NCBI GenBank assembly: GCA_021155205.1
Contig: JAJNPS010000048.1
Location: 1 to 64,000, forward strand
DNA: 64,000 nt
DNA from: Rhodobacterales bacterium
GTDB lineage: Bacteria; Pseudomonadota; Alphaproteobacteria; Rhodobacterales; Rhodobacteraceae
Reading direction: 5' to 3'
In this document: in pieces, positions 54,404 to 63,591 of the stretch
Position numbering within the stretch: position 1 is the first letter of the stretch
How the letters are laid out: every line of letters begins with the position of its first letter
Program-made: the position numbers and the translations under genes
Notes under the pieces: model-generated
Databases searched by the model: none
Told to the model about the DNA's origin: nothing
What the model saw: only the letters and a program-made list of their open reading frames with translations

Positions 54404-55584
54404 TGAGATATGCGGCCGTCACCGACCGTCTGGCCACCATGGGCGGCGCCCGTTGGGACATCCATGCCCGTGCCCGCGCGCTTCGGGCGGCGGGCGAGGC
54501 GGTGATCGAGCTGACCATCGGCGAGCCGGACGTGCCCACGCCGGATGCGCTGATCGACGTGGCCCATGCCGCCATGCGCGCGGGCCGGACCGGCTATTCC
54601 AACGGTCGGGGCGAACCGGGCGTCACTGACGCGCTGGCCGCCCGCTATTCGGCGCGAATCGGCCGCCCGTTCGGCCGCGAAAACATCCTGTGCCTGCCTG
54701 GCACGCAGACCGCGCTTTACCTCATCCTGATGTCGCTGACCGGCGGCGGCGACGAAGTGCTGGTCGGCGATCCGGCCTATGCCACCTATGACGGGGTCAT
54801 CGCGGCCAGCGGCGCGGTTTCGGTGCCGGTGCCGCTGCGCCCCGAACACGGCTTTCACATCCAGTCCGACGACATTGCCGCGCGGATCACGTCGCGCAGC
54901 CGGGTCCTGCTCCTGAACAGCCCCCACAATCCGACCGGCGCCGTCCTGTCGATGGCAGAACTCGCTATCCTTGGTCAATTGGCCGAACGGCACGATCTCT
55001 GGCTCGTCGCGGACGAGGTCTACGAGGATCTCGTCTATCCGGGCACCGGCTTTGCCTCGCCGCTGTCGCTCTCAAACCTGGCTGATCGCACCATTGTCAC
55101 CTCGTCGATTTCCAAATCCCACGCGGCGCCCGGCTTTCGGTCGGGCTGGTGCGTCGGCCCGGCCGAGTTCTGCACCCGCGCGCTACCCTTGTCGGAAACC
55201 ATGCTGTTCGGCAGCCAGCCCTTCATCGCCGACATGACCGAGGCCGCGATCCGCGCCCCGTCGCCCGTGGCCGCCGGCATGACCGAACGGATGGCGCGTC
55301 GTGCGGCGCTGCTGCGCGACCGCCTGCAGGATGTGGCGGGCCTTGCCGTAAGCCAGCCGCGCGCGGGCATGTTCTCGCTGGTCGACATCCGTGCCACCGG
55401 CCTTTCGGGGCGCGACTTTGCGCTCGGACTGCTGGATACGGAAAAGGTGGCCGTGATGCCGGGCGAAAGTTTCGGCGCCAGCCTTGCAGGCTGGGTCCGG
55501 CTGGCTCTGACGCAACCCGACGACATGACCGCCGAGGCCGCCGTCCGCATCGCACGCCATGCCGCCCGCCTGACAAGGGCGTGA
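54400..55584 (+). CDS. PLP aminotransferase (AruH-like, arginine:pyruvate transaminase)
   Basis: 394-residue class I/II aminotransferase. IELTIGEPDVPTPDAL near the N-terminus, NSPHNPTGAVL, LVADEVYEDLVYPG, the PLP lysine in SSISKSHAAPGFRSGW and the C-terminal PGESFGASLAGWVRLAL. The neighbour encodes a 2-ketoarginine decarboxylase-like enzyme, the same pair as aruH-aruI in Pseudomonas arginine transaminase pathways; on that basis arginine is the likely substrate. GTG 54400 and ATG 54403 are both usable starts. Confidence 0.85.
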   Translation: MMRYAAVTDRLATMGGARWDIHARARALRAAGEAVIELTIGEPDVPTPDALIDVAHAAMRAGRTGYSNGRGEPGVTDALAARYSARIGRPFGRENILCLPGTQTALYLILMSLTGGGDEVLVGDPAYATYDGVIAASGAVSVPVPLRPEHGFHIQSDDIAARITSRSRVLLLNSPHNPTGAVLSMAELAILGQLAERHDLWLVADEVYEDLVYPGTGFASPLSLSNLADRTIVTSSISKSHAAPGFRSGWCVGPAEFCTRALPLSETMLFGSQPFIADMTEAAIRAPSPVAAGMTERMARRAALLRDRLQDVAGLAVSQPRAGMFSLVDIRATGLSGRDFALGLLDTEKVAVMPGESFGASLAGWVRLALTQPDDMTAEAAVRIARHAARLTRA

Positions 55585-55604
55585 ACCAGAAAGGATCATC
55601 CGCC

Positions 55605-57182
55605 ATGCGCACCGTGGGCGAACGACTGGTCGAAGGCCTGGCCGAGCGCGGCGTCAGCGTCGTATTCGGCATCCCCGGCGTGCATACGGTGGAGCTGTAC
55701 CGGGGCCTGTCCAACAGCCCGGTGCGCCATGTCACCGCGCGCCACGAACAGGGGGCGGCCTTCATGGCCGACGGTTATGCGCGGGTGTCCGGGCGGCCCG
55801 GCGTCGCCTTTGTCATTACCGGCCCCGGCCTGACCAACGCGCTGACCGCGATGGCGCAAGCCCGCGCGGATTCGGTGCCGATGCTGGTGATTTCGGGGGT
55901 GAACCACGGGTCTGTCCAGGGCCTTGGTCATGGCTGGCTGCATGAATTGCCAGAGCAGGCGGCGATGGTGCGCGCGCTGTGTCCGACGCGCCAGATCGGC
56001 GGTCCTGCGCAGGTCGGTGACGCGCTGGACTGGGCGTTTACCTTGCTGACCAGTGGTCGTCCCGGCCCGGTGCATCTGGAAGTTCCGACCGACGTGATGC
56101 CGATGCCTTGCGCGCCATTGCCTGCTCCGGCGCCGTTTCCGGCGAAAGTGGTGCCCGGTGATGGCGATCTGGCGGATGCAGCCACAAGACTGAACGCCGC
56201 CAGCCGGATCGTGATCCTGTCCGGCGGCGGCGTCAGGGGTCAAGAGGTTGGCCTGCGCGCCCTTGCCGAAAGACTGGATGCCCCCGTGGTCCAGACAACC
56301 AACGCCCGGGGCATCATGCACCGCCACCCCCTTTGCGTGCCCGCCTCGCCCAGCCTCGAAGCCACCCGCGCGCTGGTCAGAGCCGCCGATCAGGTCCTGG
56401 CCATCGGAACCGAGTTCGGGCCGACCGACTATGACATGTATGTCAATGCCGACTTTCCCGACATGCCGGGGCTGATCCGCATTGATGTGTCAGAGGTGCA
56501 ACTGGCCAGACGACCCGCTGCAGTCAAACTGTGCGGGGATGCAGGCGTCACCATGGCTGCATTGCTGCCCAGACTTGCCGCCAAATCCGGCGACGGTGCC
56601 GCGCGGGCCAAAATCGCCTGCACCGCCGCGCGCGCCGAACTTGCCGAGGCAAACGCGGCCATGCGCGGCCAGTTGGCAATGGTCGAGGCGATCCGCGACG
56701 CAATCCCGCGCGCCATCATCGTCGGTGACAGCACGCAGCCGGTCTACGCCGCGAACCTGTTTTACAGCCATGACCGCCCCGGCGGCTGGTTCAATGCCGC
56801 CACCGGATATGGTGCCTTGGGCTATGCCACCGGCGCCGCCGTTGGTGCCGCGATGGCCGCACCGGGCACGCCGGTCGTCTGCCTGATCGGCGATGGCGGG
56901 CTGCAGTTCAGCCCGGGCGAACTGCGGACGGCGGTCGACGAACACTTGCCGATCACCTATGTCGTCTGGAACAACGCCGGTTTCCGCGAGATTGCCGAGG
57001 CGATGGCCGGGGCTGGCACCGAAGTCATCGGCTGCACCCCGTCGCCGTTGAAAATGAAACCCTTCGCCGCGGCGTGCGACCTGCCGTTTCGGTCGGTCGC
57101 CGAGGACCCTGCGGCACTCGCCAACGCCCTGCGCCAGCCACAGCAGGGTCCAAGGATGATCGAGGTGCGTGTCGGGGCGTAG
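55605..57182 (+). CDS. 5-guanidino-2-oxopentanoate decarboxylase (AruI-like)
   Basis: 525-residue TPP enzyme that decarboxylates 2-ketoarginine to 4-guanidinobutanal. FGIPGVHTVELYRGLS (with the catalytic Glu in ARHEQGAAFMADGYARVSG) and GPGLTNALTAMAQARADSVPMLV are close to AruI; the TPP/Mg motif is GDGGLQFSPGELRTAVDEHLPITYVVWNN. ATG 55605 has AAAGGA 11 bases upstream and was chosen over a far longer open frame through the aminotransferase gene. Confidence 0.9.
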   Translation: MRTVGERLVEGLAERGVSVVFGIPGVHTVELYRGLSNSPVRHVTARHEQGAAFMADGYARVSGRPGVAFVITGPGLTNALTAMAQARADSVPMLVISGVNHGSVQGLGHGWLHELPEQAAMVRALCPTRQIGGPAQVGDALDWAFTLLTSGRPGPVHLEVPTDVMPMPCAPLPAPAPFPAKVVPGDGDLADAATRLNAASRIVILSGGGVRGQEVGLRALAERLDAPVVQTTNARGIMHRHPLCVPASPSLEATRALVRAADQVLAIGTEFGPTDYDMYVNADFPDMPGLIRIDVSEVQLARRPAAVKLCGDAGVTMAALLPRLAAKSGDGAARAKIACTAARAELAEANAAMRGQLAMVEAIRDAIPRAIIVGDSTQPVYAANLFYSHDRPGGWFNAATGYGALGYATGAAVGAAMAAPGTPVVCLIGDGGLQFSPGELRTAVDEHLPITYVVWNNAGFREIAEAMAGAGTEVIGCTPSPLKMKPFAAACDLPFRSVAEDPAALANALRQPQQGPRMIEVRVGA

Positions 57183-57262
57183 ATCCCCCACTGTCGTCCA
57201 GGAAAAATCCGCTCCCCCGCCCCCCCTTTCTTTTGATCAAATTCTGCGCCATAAGCCCCGCC

Positions 57263-58654
57263 ATGCCCGCGACCCGCACCACGACACCACCACACGACCT
57301 GATTGCCGGGATCGCCCCCGCGCAGCTTGCCGCATTCGCCGCGCGCGAATCCGCCCGCTTTGCCGCCAGCCGCCCGAAATCGCTGGCTGCCCGCGCGGCC
57401 CTTGCGGACAGCTACCTGTCGGGCGTCCCGATGCACTGGATGACCGACTGGCCGATGCCGCATCTGCCGCTGGTCGCCCACGCCAAGGGCGCGCGCCTGA
57501 CCGACATCGACGGCTATGACATCGACGACTTCTGCCTTGGTGATACCGGCTCCATGTTCGGCCATTCGCCCGCCCCGGTGGCGAAAGCGATCCGCAGGCA
57601 GGCGCGTCTGGGCCTGACCTACATGCTGCCGAGCGAAGAGGCGATCGCGGCGGGGCATCTGTTGTGCGAGACGTTTGGCCATTTCCAGTGGCAGATTGCC
57701 ACCACCGCGACCGACGCCAACCGTTTTGCCCTGCGCGTCGCCCGCGCGGTCACGGGGCGGCCCAAGGTGCTGGTGTTCAACGGCTGCTATCATGGCACCG
57801 TCGATGACACGATGGTCACGCTTCAGGGCAAAAAGACCATCACCCGCCCCGGCCTTCTGGGCCAGTCTACCGATCTGTCAAAATCCGCAGTCTGTTGCGA
57901 ATTCAATGATCTGCAAGGCGTAGCTCTGGCATTGTCTCAAGGCGATGTCGCCGCCATCCTGACCGAGCCGGTGATGACCAATTCCTGCATGGTCCTGCCC
58001 GATCCCGGTTTCCTGGCGGGTCTGCGCGACCTTGCGACCCAGCACGGCGCGCTGCTGATCATCGACGAAACCCACACCATTTCTACCGGCCATGGCGGCT
58101 ATGCCCGTGTCCACGGTCTGCAGCCCGATATGTTCGTCGCGGGCAAATGCGTGGCGGGGGGCATGCCGACGGCGGTCTGGGGCATGACCGATGCCGTCGC
58201 CGGGCGCTATCACACCGTCAACGCCAGCCGCGCCTCGGGCCATTCCGGCATGGGCACCACGCTCAGCGCCAACCCGATGCAGTTCGCCTGCCTCGTGGCC
58301 ACCCTGGCGCAGGTCGCGACCCCTGCCGCCTATGCCCTTATGGAAAAGGGCGCCGAACGTCTGTCGGGGGGCCTTGCCGATGTCATCGCCCGCCACAATG
58401 CCCCCTGGCACGTCGTCCGCGTCGGCGCGCGTGTCGAATTCATCTGCGCCCCCGGCCCCCTGATGAACGGCGCCGAGGCCGCACACGCCCACCAGCCCCA
58501 GGTCGAGGCCGCACTCCACACCGCCCTCCTCAACCGTGGCACCCTGATCGCGCCGTTCCACAACATGATGCTGGTCAGCCCCGCCACCAAAAAGGGCCAG
58601 ATCGACCGCCTGATCTCCAGCTTCGACGAAATCCTGACCGCCCTTTTCCCCTGA
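57263..58654 (+). CDS. Class III (omega) aminotransferase
   Basis: 463 residues. GCYHGTVDDT near 172, IIDETHTISTGHGG near 270, and the PLP lysine in FVAGKCVAGGMPTAVWG. The family includes glutamate-1-semialdehyde mutase-like and omega-amino acid transaminases. Between the AruI-like decarboxylase and a PuuA-like ligase it could act on guanidinobutanal or an amine; this is inference. ATG 57263 is about 80 bases after the decarboxylase and lacks a strong ribosome site. Confidence 0.85.
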   Translation: MPATRTTTPPHDLIAGIAPAQLAAFAARESARFAASRPKSLAARAALADSYLSGVPMHWMTDWPMPHLPLVAHAKGARLTDIDGYDIDDFCLGDTGSMFGHSPAPVAKAIRRQARLGLTYMLPSEEAIAAGHLLCETFGHFQWQIATTATDANRFALRVARAVTGRPKVLVFNGCYHGTVDDTMVTLQGKKTITRPGLLGQSTDLSKSAVCCEFNDLQGVALALSQGDVAAILTEPVMTNSCMVLPDPGFLAGLRDLATQHGALLIIDETHTISTGHGGYARVHGLQPDMFVAGKCVAGGMPTAVWGMTDAVAGRYHTVNASRASGHSGMGTTLSANPMQFACLVATLAQVATPAAYALMEKGAERLSGGLADVIARHNAPWHVVRVGARVEFICAPGPLMNGAEAAHAHQPQVEAALHTALLNRGTLIAPFHNMMLVSPATKKGQIDRLISSFDEILTALFP

Positions 58655-58660
58655 GAACCC

Positions 58661-60052
58661 ATGACCGACATCAGCCCCTCCGGCTCTGCCCCATCCGAAG
58701 CCGAGGCCTTTCTTACCGCCCATCCCGAGATCGAGGCCTTTGACCTCGTCTTGCACGATTGCAACGGCATCGGCCGGGGAAAGATCATCCGGCGCCACGA
58801 GCTATTGTCCTTTTTCAAGAGCGGGCGGCATCTGCCGATCTCCATCCTCGGTCTCGACATCTGCGGCGAGGATGTGCATGAGACCGGCCTCATCTGGGAC
58901 CAGGGCGACGGCGACCTGCGCGCCTGGCCCATCCCCGGCACGCTGAAGCCCCTGCACAACACGCGCCCCCCGCGCGGCGAAGTCTTCATGTCGATGTACA
59001 TGCTCGATGGCGCAGCCATGACCTCCGACCCCCGCCACGCGCTTCAACGGCAGGTGGACGCACTGGCCGTCAAAGGCCTCCACCCCTCCGGCGCATTCGA
59101 GTTGGAATTTTTCCTGCTGTCGAACGAACGCGGCCCCGACGGCAAGATGGTCCCCGCCGCCGACGTGCTGGACGGCCGCCCCTCGACCAAGACCGAGGTG
59201 TATTCCGTCGATCACCTGCACGGCATGCTGCCCCTGTTCAGCGACATCTATGCTGGCGCCGAAAAGGCCGGCATCAAGGCCGAGACCATGATCAGCGAAT
59301 ACGCCCCCGGCCAGTACGAATTGACGCTGCATTACCGTACCGACGTGATGCAGGCCGCCGATGACCTGATCCGGCTGAAACGCATCGTCCGCGCGCAAGC
59401 ACGCGCGCATGGCGTGGCCGCCTGTTTCATGGCCAAGCCGAACGAGAACTATGCCGGTTCGGGGATGCATTTCCATGTCTCGATGATGGACGACGCCGGG
59501 GCGAACATCTTCATCGAAGACAAATCCGGCACGTGGAATCCGAGCCTCCTGCACGCCCTTGGTGGTCTGCGCGCGACGATGGGGGAATCGATGCTGGTCT
59601 TTGCCCCCCATGCCAATTCCTGGCGCCGGTTCGCCAGCCAGTCCTACGCGCCGGTCAGCCCGACCTGGGGCGTCAACAACCGCTCGGTCGCGCTGCGCAT
59701 CCCGGCAGGGGATGTGCAAGCGCGCCGGATCGAACATCGCCCCGCGGGCGTCGATGCGAACCCCTATCTGGTCGCGGCGACCGTGCTTGCGGGCATCCGC
59801 CACGGCATGGACCACCGGATCGACCCCGGCCCGGAAACCACCGGCAACGGCTATGTCGACGGCGCGGACGCGCCTGCGATCCCGGTTGACTGGCGGGGGG
59901 CGATCGAGGCGGCGAAGGCGTCGGCGTTCCTCAAGGACGCGCTGGGCGAGGACATGCACCGCACCTTCACGGCGATCAAGGCGGCGGAATATGCACGGGT
60001 GCAAAGGACGGTGTCAGAAGTGGATTTCGACCTTTATCTCCACACGGTCTGA
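58661..60052 (+). CDS. Glutamine synthetase-like ligase (gamma-glutamylputrescine synthetase type)
   Basis: 463 residues. An N-terminal GS beta-grasp domain and a catalytic domain with ELEFFL (metal Glu), ISEYAPGQYELTLHY, MAKPNENYAGSGMHFHVSMM and RIEHRPAGVDANPYL. The PuuA group joins glutamate to amines such as putrescine. Six bases after the class III aminotransferase gene, so the two are an operon. An amine made or taken up by this gene set is the likely substrate. Confidence 0.87.
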   Translation: MTDISPSGSAPSEAEAFLTAHPEIEAFDLVLHDCNGIGRGKIIRRHELLSFFKSGRHLPISILGLDICGEDVHETGLIWDQGDGDLRAWPIPGTLKPLHNTRPPRGEVFMSMYMLDGAAMTSDPRHALQRQVDALAVKGLHPSGAFELEFFLLSNERGPDGKMVPAADVLDGRPSTKTEVYSVDHLHGMLPLFSDIYAGAEKAGIKAETMISEYAPGQYELTLHYRTDVMQAADDLIRLKRIVRAQARAHGVAACFMAKPNENYAGSGMHFHVSMMDDAGANIFIEDKSGTWNPSLLHALGGLRATMGESMLVFAPHANSWRRFASQSYAPVSPTWGVNNRSVALRIPAGDVQARRIEHRPAGVDANPYLVAATVLAGIRHGMDHRIDPGPETTGNGYVDGADAPAIPVDWRGAIEAAKASAFLKDALGEDMHRTFTAIKAAEYARVQRTVSEVDFDLYLHTV

Positions 60053-60078
60053 CAGCGAAAAATCTTCGCCGAAAATCT

Positions 60079-60792
60079 TTATCCTGTCTTGCACGTCCAT
60101 CGGCAGTCGCCCGCACAGACCGGCTTTGCCGCCAAGATCGCCGCCGCCACGATCCCCGGCACCCGCGCGTCGAGGCCGACGGGCGGCAAAATCCGCCCCT
60201 GAAAGCCAGCCTTGTCCAGCGCCGCCGGAATGTCCTCCGACACATGCCCCCCGGCTGCGGCAAAGAACGGCAGGCACACCGCCCCCGGGCCAAAACCCCG
60301 CACGCCGTGCAGTTGCGGCGCCTGGTCGATGAAGGCCGCGTCCGCCCGCACCCCGGCCTCGACCGCGATCCGCCCGGCCACATGCCGCGCGATATCGGAC
60401 GGGACGGGCGACTTGAACGACCCATGCGCCGCCAGCAGCACCTGATCCGCCGCCGCTTCGCGCGCCAGTGTGACACACAGATCATGCACCATGGGATCGC
60501 AGCCGAACGGTTCCAGCACCTGCCAGCCCGGGACGCCGCCCGCCCGCAGGTGTTCCGGGATCGCAACGCGGGTGAAATACCCTCCCGTCATGAACATCGG
60601 AAAGATCACGCCCGCAGGCATTGCCGACGCCACGGCGGCAAGCGCCCCCTTTTCGGCCAGGGTCGCCGACCCGACCTGCCAACCTGCCAGCAACACGCTC
60701 ACCCTTGCCGCGAAGGCCGCCAGCGCCCGCGACGCCGGTTCCGGCTCCGAGGGCTGCCCATGGGTCACGATGATCGCGGTCCGTGCGGTCAT
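60079..60792 (-). CDS. CbiX/SirB-type chelatase-like protein
   Basis: 237 residues. IIVTHGQPSEPEP at the N-terminus and LLAAHGSFKSPVPSDIARHVA near 120 carry the paired metal-binding histidines of the CbiX/sirohydrochlorin chelatase fold; the C-terminal part has FFAAAGGHVSEDIPAAL. A cobalt or iron insertion role is inferred. It runs seven bases after the SGNH gene's ATG-proximal unit on the same strand order (SGNH stop to this gene's start is upstream), so a unit with its neighbours is possible. Confidence 0.72.
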   Translation of the reverse strand: MTARTAIIVTHGQPSEPEPASRALAAFAARVSVLLAGWQVGSATLAEKGALAAVASAMPAGVIFPMFMTGGYFTRVAIPEHLRAGGVPGWQVLEPFGCDPMVHDLCVTLAREAAADQVLLAAHGSFKSPVPSDIARHVAGRIAVEAGVRADAAFIDQAPQLHGVRGFGPGAVCLPFFAAAGGHVSEDIPAALDKAGFQGRILPPVGLDARVPGIVAAAILAAKPVCAGDCRWTCKTG

Positions 60793-60799
60793 GGCCCCA

Positions 60800-61438
60800 T
60801 CACGGGAAATGCCGCCGGATCAGCGCGGCGAATGCCTCGGCCAGCACGGGGTTCGCGGTCCCGTCATAGTGGATGCCATCGAGTTGCGACACCCTCACCA
60901 ACGTCCCCGCATCCAGGAAGGGCACCCCGAGGCGCCCCGCCACCTCGCCGATCCGCGCTGCCAGCAGCGCCGACTTCGCCGCCCCGCCCTGAAACATCTC
61001 GGCCAGCGCACCCACCTCCCGGATCGGCGGTGGCGCCACCAGAACGACGTCCGGCGCGCGCGCCTGCGGCCCAGCCCCCGACGCCCGCACCATCAGCACC
61101 AGACGCTCCAGCGACAGCGCGATATCGGTGGCATTCAGCGAAAAACGTCCCTTCAGGTCGTTCGTGCCCAGCATGATCAGCACCACATCGATCGGCTGGT
61201 GTGTCTCCAGCAGCGACGGCAGCACGGTCTTGCCGTTGCGATGCGCGCCCTCGACCGGGTCATCATGCACCGTCGTCCGCCCCGGATGCCCTTCGGCGAT
61301 TACCTCCCAGCCGGGCAGCAGCTTCGCCAGCCGCCCCGGCCAGCGGTCCTCGCGCGAAAACCGCCCCGCGCCGGCTAGATCCGGCATCGGCATCGTGCCA
61401 TGGGTATTGCTGTCGCCAAAAAGCAAAAGCGTGCGCAT
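60800..61438 (-). CDS. SGNH/GDSL hydrolase
   Basis: 212 residues. Block I FGDSNTHGT holds the nucleophile Ser; block III LGTNDLKG; block V DGIHYDG holds the Asp-His pair. No signal peptide. These act as esterases, often on acyl or acetyl groups of sugars. ATG 61438 places block I at the N-terminus. Ten bases after the SDR gene on the same strand; likely one operon. Confidence 0.88.
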   Translation of the reverse strand: MRTLLLFGDSNTHGTMPMPDLAGAGRFSREDRWPGRLAKLLPGWEVIAEGHPGRTTVHDDPVEGAHRNGKTVLPSLLETHQPIDVVLIMLGTNDLKGRFSLNATDIALSLERLVLMVRASGAGPQARAPDVVLVAPPPIREVGALAEMFQGGAAKSALLAARIGEVAGRLGVPFLDAGTLVRVSQLDGIHYDGTANPVLAEAFAALIRRHFP

Positions 61439-61448
61439 CGCTGCTCCT

Positions 61449-62213
61449 TCAGGTTTCATAGGGCCAGTTGGCTTGGCTGAACGCGCCGCCATCCACCATC
61501 AGCGTCTGGCCGGTGACAAAATCCGCCGCATCCGACAGGAAATACAGCATCGGGCCGACGATGTCCTGCGGCACGCCGACCCGGCGCAGGGGTGTGACCC
61601 TGGCCCACGTCCCGGCATAATCGCCCGCTTCCGCCGCCGTTCGTTCCGTCGCGATGGCGCCCGGCGCCACGCAGTTTACGCGGATGCCGTGCGGCCCAAG
61701 TTCCACCGCGGCAACCTTGGTGAACTGTTCGATGCCGCCCTTTGACGCTGTGTAATCGACAAGCTTTGGAAAGGCGTGCTTGTTGCAGCCCGACCCGAGG
61801 TTGACGATCGACCCTCCCTGCCCCGCTGCCACCATCGCGCGGGCCGCGGTTTGCGTGTTCAGAAACGTCCCCCGCAGATTGGTGCGCATCACCAGATCCC
61901 ACTGGTCGGCCCGCAAATCCAGCAGACTGGCCCAGGTCTGCACGCCCGCATTGTTGATCAGCGCGCTTGGGGCGGCACCGGCCCAGTCCTGCGCCGCCTT
62001 ATGGCTGTCGGCGACGTCGCCCTCATCCCCCGCATCCGCCACCAGCGCCAGCGCCCGGCCGCCGATGCCCGCCACCTGATCGCAGACGAGGCGCGCGGCG
62101 GCCGCATCGCCCAGATGGGTAAAGGCGACATCATACCCCACCCCGGCCAGACCCGTGACCAGCGTCCGCCCGATGGCCGAGGTCCCCGCCGTCACAAATG
62201 CCAGTCGCGCCAT
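61449..62213 (-). CDS. Short-chain dehydrogenase/reductase
   Basis: 254-residue NAD(P)-dependent SDR. TAGTSAIGRTLV (cofactor loop), LINNAGVQTW, the catalytic Tyr-Lys in YTASKGG and GAIATERT. The C-terminal MLYFLSDAADFVTGQTLMVDGG is usual for sugar or alcohol SDRs. Divergent from the LacI gene, which may control it. Confidence 0.9.
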   Translation of the reverse strand: MARLAFVTAGTSAIGRTLVTGLAGVGYDVAFTHLGDAAAARLVCDQVAGIGGRALALVADAGDEGDVADSHKAAQDWAGAAPSALINNAGVQTWASLLDLRADQWDLVMRTNLRGTFLNTQTAARAMVAAGQGGSIVNLGSGCNKHAFPKLVDYTASKGGIEQFTKVAAVELGPHGIRVNCVAPGAIATERTAAEAGDYAGTWARVTPLRRVGVPQDIVGPMLYFLSDAADFVTGQTLMVDGGAFSQANWPYET

Positions 62214-62347
62214 CGCCTTCCCCCGCCTTGTCCCCGTTGCGCGATCCTATCGCCGTGCGCGCGGCAGGAAAGCGAAAACGTAGAAGATTGACGTACATCA
62301 GCCAAGCGTCGATAACGGACGCACCATGACCCTTTCAGGCCGACCCG

Positions 62348-63427
62348 ATGCGCCCGACCGTCAATGACATTGCCCGCGAGGCCGGCGTCAGCCTGGCCAC
62401 CGTGGACCGCGTTCTGAACGAACGGCCCGGCGTGCGGCCAAGGACCGTGCAGGTCGTGACCGAGGCGATCGCGCGCATCGGCTATGTGCGCGATCTTGCC
62501 GCGGCCAACCTTGCGCGCGGCCGCAGCTACCGCATCGCCTGCCTGTTGCCGGACACCGAAAGCCAGTTCCTTGCCACCGTGGAACAGGCCATCCACGACG
62601 CCGCCGCCGCCGCCGTGGTGTCGCGGACCGAGGTGGAGACGCTGCGCTTTCCGGCCGAGGACCCGCATGCCCTGGTGGCGATACTGGCCGGCCTGCAGGC
62701 ACAGGGGATCAGCGGCGTCGCCATCATGGCCCCGGAAACGCCGCATCTGCGCGATGCGATCCGCTCCTTGCGTCATGCGGGCGTGGCGGTCGTGGCGCTG
62801 GTCTCGGACTTGCCCAACACCGGACGTGATCATTTCATCGGCATCGACAACGTCACCGCAGGTCGTACCGCGGGCGTCCTAATGGGCCGGTTCCTGTCAG
62901 GAAATCCCGGTCAAATCATGGTCGTGGCGCAATCCCTGCTGTCGCGCGACGCGCTGGAACGCCGCCGCGGCTTTGACGCCGTGGTGCAGGCCGACTTCCC
63001 GGGGCTTGAGGTCTTGCAGACGCTCGAGGCGCACGGCTCGCCCGACATCCTGCGCCGTGCCGTGTTCGAAATGTCGCGCCATGCCCCCCAATTGCGGGGC
63101 GTCTATGTGCTGGGCAGCGGGCATCGCGTGATTGGCGCGGCGCTGGCTGACCTTGGCCTTGCGCGCCGGGTCGTGGTGATCGGGCACGAGATGACGCCCC
63201 ATACCCGCAACGCCTTGCAGTCCGGCACGATCGACGCGCTGGTGACGCAAAACACCGGACATCTGGCACGTTCGGCGCTGCGCGTGCTGCGCGCGAGGAT
63301 CGACCGCGTGCCCATCGACGAGGGGCAGGAGCAGATTCGCATCGACATCGTGCTGCGCGAAAACCTGCCCCCGATGGCAGAGGATCCCGGCCAGACCCCG
63401 CGCGCAAAGCCCGACGAAGCCGCCTGA
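62348..63427 (+). CDS. LacI-family transcriptional regulator
   Basis: 359 residues. HTH and hinge (VNDIAREAGVSLATVDRVLNERPGVRPRTVQVV) then a periplasmic-binding-like ligand domain (YRIACLLPDTESQFLATVEQAI; AGRTAGVLMGRFL). The last 30 residues are extra and basic. It precedes a sugar-type ABC transporter gene; two palindromes in between may be its sites. Confidence 0.93.
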   Translation: MRPTVNDIAREAGVSLATVDRVLNERPGVRPRTVQVVTEAIARIGYVRDLAAANLARGRSYRIACLLPDTESQFLATVEQAIHDAAAAAVVSRTEVETLRFPAEDPHALVAILAGLQAQGISGVAIMAPETPHLRDAIRSLRHAGVAVVALVSDLPNTGRDHFIGIDNVTAGRTAGVLMGRFLSGNPGQIMVVAQSLLSRDALERRRGFDAVVQADFPGLEVLQTLEAHGSPDILRRAVFEMSRHAPQLRGVYVLGSGHRVIGAALADLGLARRVVVIGHEMTPHTRNALQSGTIDALVTQNTGHLARSALRVLRARIDRVPIDEGQEQIRIDIVLRENLPPMAEDPGQTPRAKPDEAA

Positions 63428-63434
63428 ACCCTGT

Positions 63435-63448
63435 CCAAAACGGTTTGG
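63435..63448. promoter_or_regulatory. Palindrome CCAAA-N4-TTTGG (operator candidate)
   Basis: Five-base arms with an ACGG spacer, eight bases after the LacI gene stop. Confidence 0.4.
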
Positions 63449-63467
63449 CCACGATGTTTTCGCAAAA

Positions 63468-63485
63468 TTGAGGTACGCACCTCAA
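63468..63485. promoter_or_regulatory. Palindrome TTGAGGT-ACGC-ACCTCAA (LacI operator candidate)
   Basis: Perfect seven-base arms with a four-base spacer, about 107 bases before the transporter gene. The best operator candidate in this gap. Confidence 0.6.
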
Positions 63486-63591
63486 AAATTCTTTACAGCC
63501 CGCATGGCACCTGCTTAACGTAGCGCAATTGACAGAAGAGGCGACGGGCTGATCCCGCACGCATCCATCCATTCACCAACGGGAGGAAGAC

